From: Parashewanella hymeniacidonis
Lineage (GTDB): Bacteria > Pseudomonadota > Gammaproteobacteria > Enterobacterales > Shewanellaceae
Length of the DNA stretch: 37,765 bases
NCBI RefSeq assembly: GCF_016900895.1
Contig: NZ_JAFEUN010000038.1
Coordinates: 1 to 37,765, forward strand
Direction of reading: 5' to 3'
Below are positions 37,687 through 37,765 of the stretch, in pieces. Under the pieces are notes generated by a model that saw only the letters and a program-made list of their open reading frames with translations, was not told the origin of the DNA and did no database searches. Positions within the stretch are counted from its first letter, which is position 1. Each line of letters starts with the position of its first letter. The translations under genes and the position numbers were made by a program.

Positions 37687-37765
37687 AAATGTTCTAACGC
37701 AGATAACGGCAATTTTAACCAGCTTGTGAGCGTAGAGCGATTCACCCAACAGGTGATAATATTCA

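Overview
The window is a chromosomal segment of a gammaproteobacterium, most likely an Alteromonadales member close to Shewanella. The core genes have the sequences and order typical of that group: hxpB-like gene and acnB; murA-ibaG-mlaBCDEF; kdsD-kdsC-lptC-lptA-lptB-rpoN-hpf-ptsN-rapZ-ptsO. The AcnB protein is 865 codons and keeps its iron-sulfur cysteines at the Escherichia coli positions (710, 769, 772). The genus is inferred from gene order and style, not from a database match. No rRNA, tRNA, CRISPR array, integrase or transposase was seen.

Layout. Positions 1-550 hold hairpin-forming intergenic DNA and one plausible small gene. Positions 555-4549 (minus) are a tight three-gene unit: a lipoprotein, a secreted S9 prolyl-oligopeptidase fused to Sel1/TPR-like repeats, and a MazG-like pyrophosphohydrolase. 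Positions 4755-11431 (plus) pair a very large membrane c-di-GMP sensor (beta-propeller, two PAS, GGDEF, EAL) with a type Vd patatin autotransporter. An M13 metallopeptidase lipoprotein follows (11515-13587) and ends at a shared terminator facing a HAD phosphatase. acnB (14578-17175) has a promoter with a possible CRP site and a strong terminator. Next come an unrecognised low-complexity, coiled-coil protein (17326-18642) and a convergent FAD-dependent oxidoreductase.

Positions 19858-24468 (minus) form the outer-membrane lipid asymmetry operon mlaFEDCB followed by ibaG and murA, ending in a terminator. Positions 24765-31535 (plus) form the Kdo / LPS-transport / sigma-54 / nitrogen-PTS operon, with many ATGA-type overlaps. 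Together these two divergent operons supply envelope building blocks, move LPS and phospholipids, and carry the regulators (RapZ, PtsN, NPr, sigma-54) that tie envelope precursor supply to nutrient state.

Positions 31536-32359 are an 824-bp gene-free stretch full of hairpins. It contains a second, inverted copy of a repeat also present near position 120. After it comes an AT-rich accessory cluster (32360-37574): a four-helix membrane protein, a cytoplasmic RssA-type patatin, a ZntB/CorA-like channel, a Kef-type antiporter without its nucleotide-binding regulatory domain, an MscS-type channel, a DUF2391-like membrane protein, and a decayed second mscS gene. This ion, turgor and lipid-hydrolase cluster and the low-complexity protein at 17326 are the least ordinary parts of the window.
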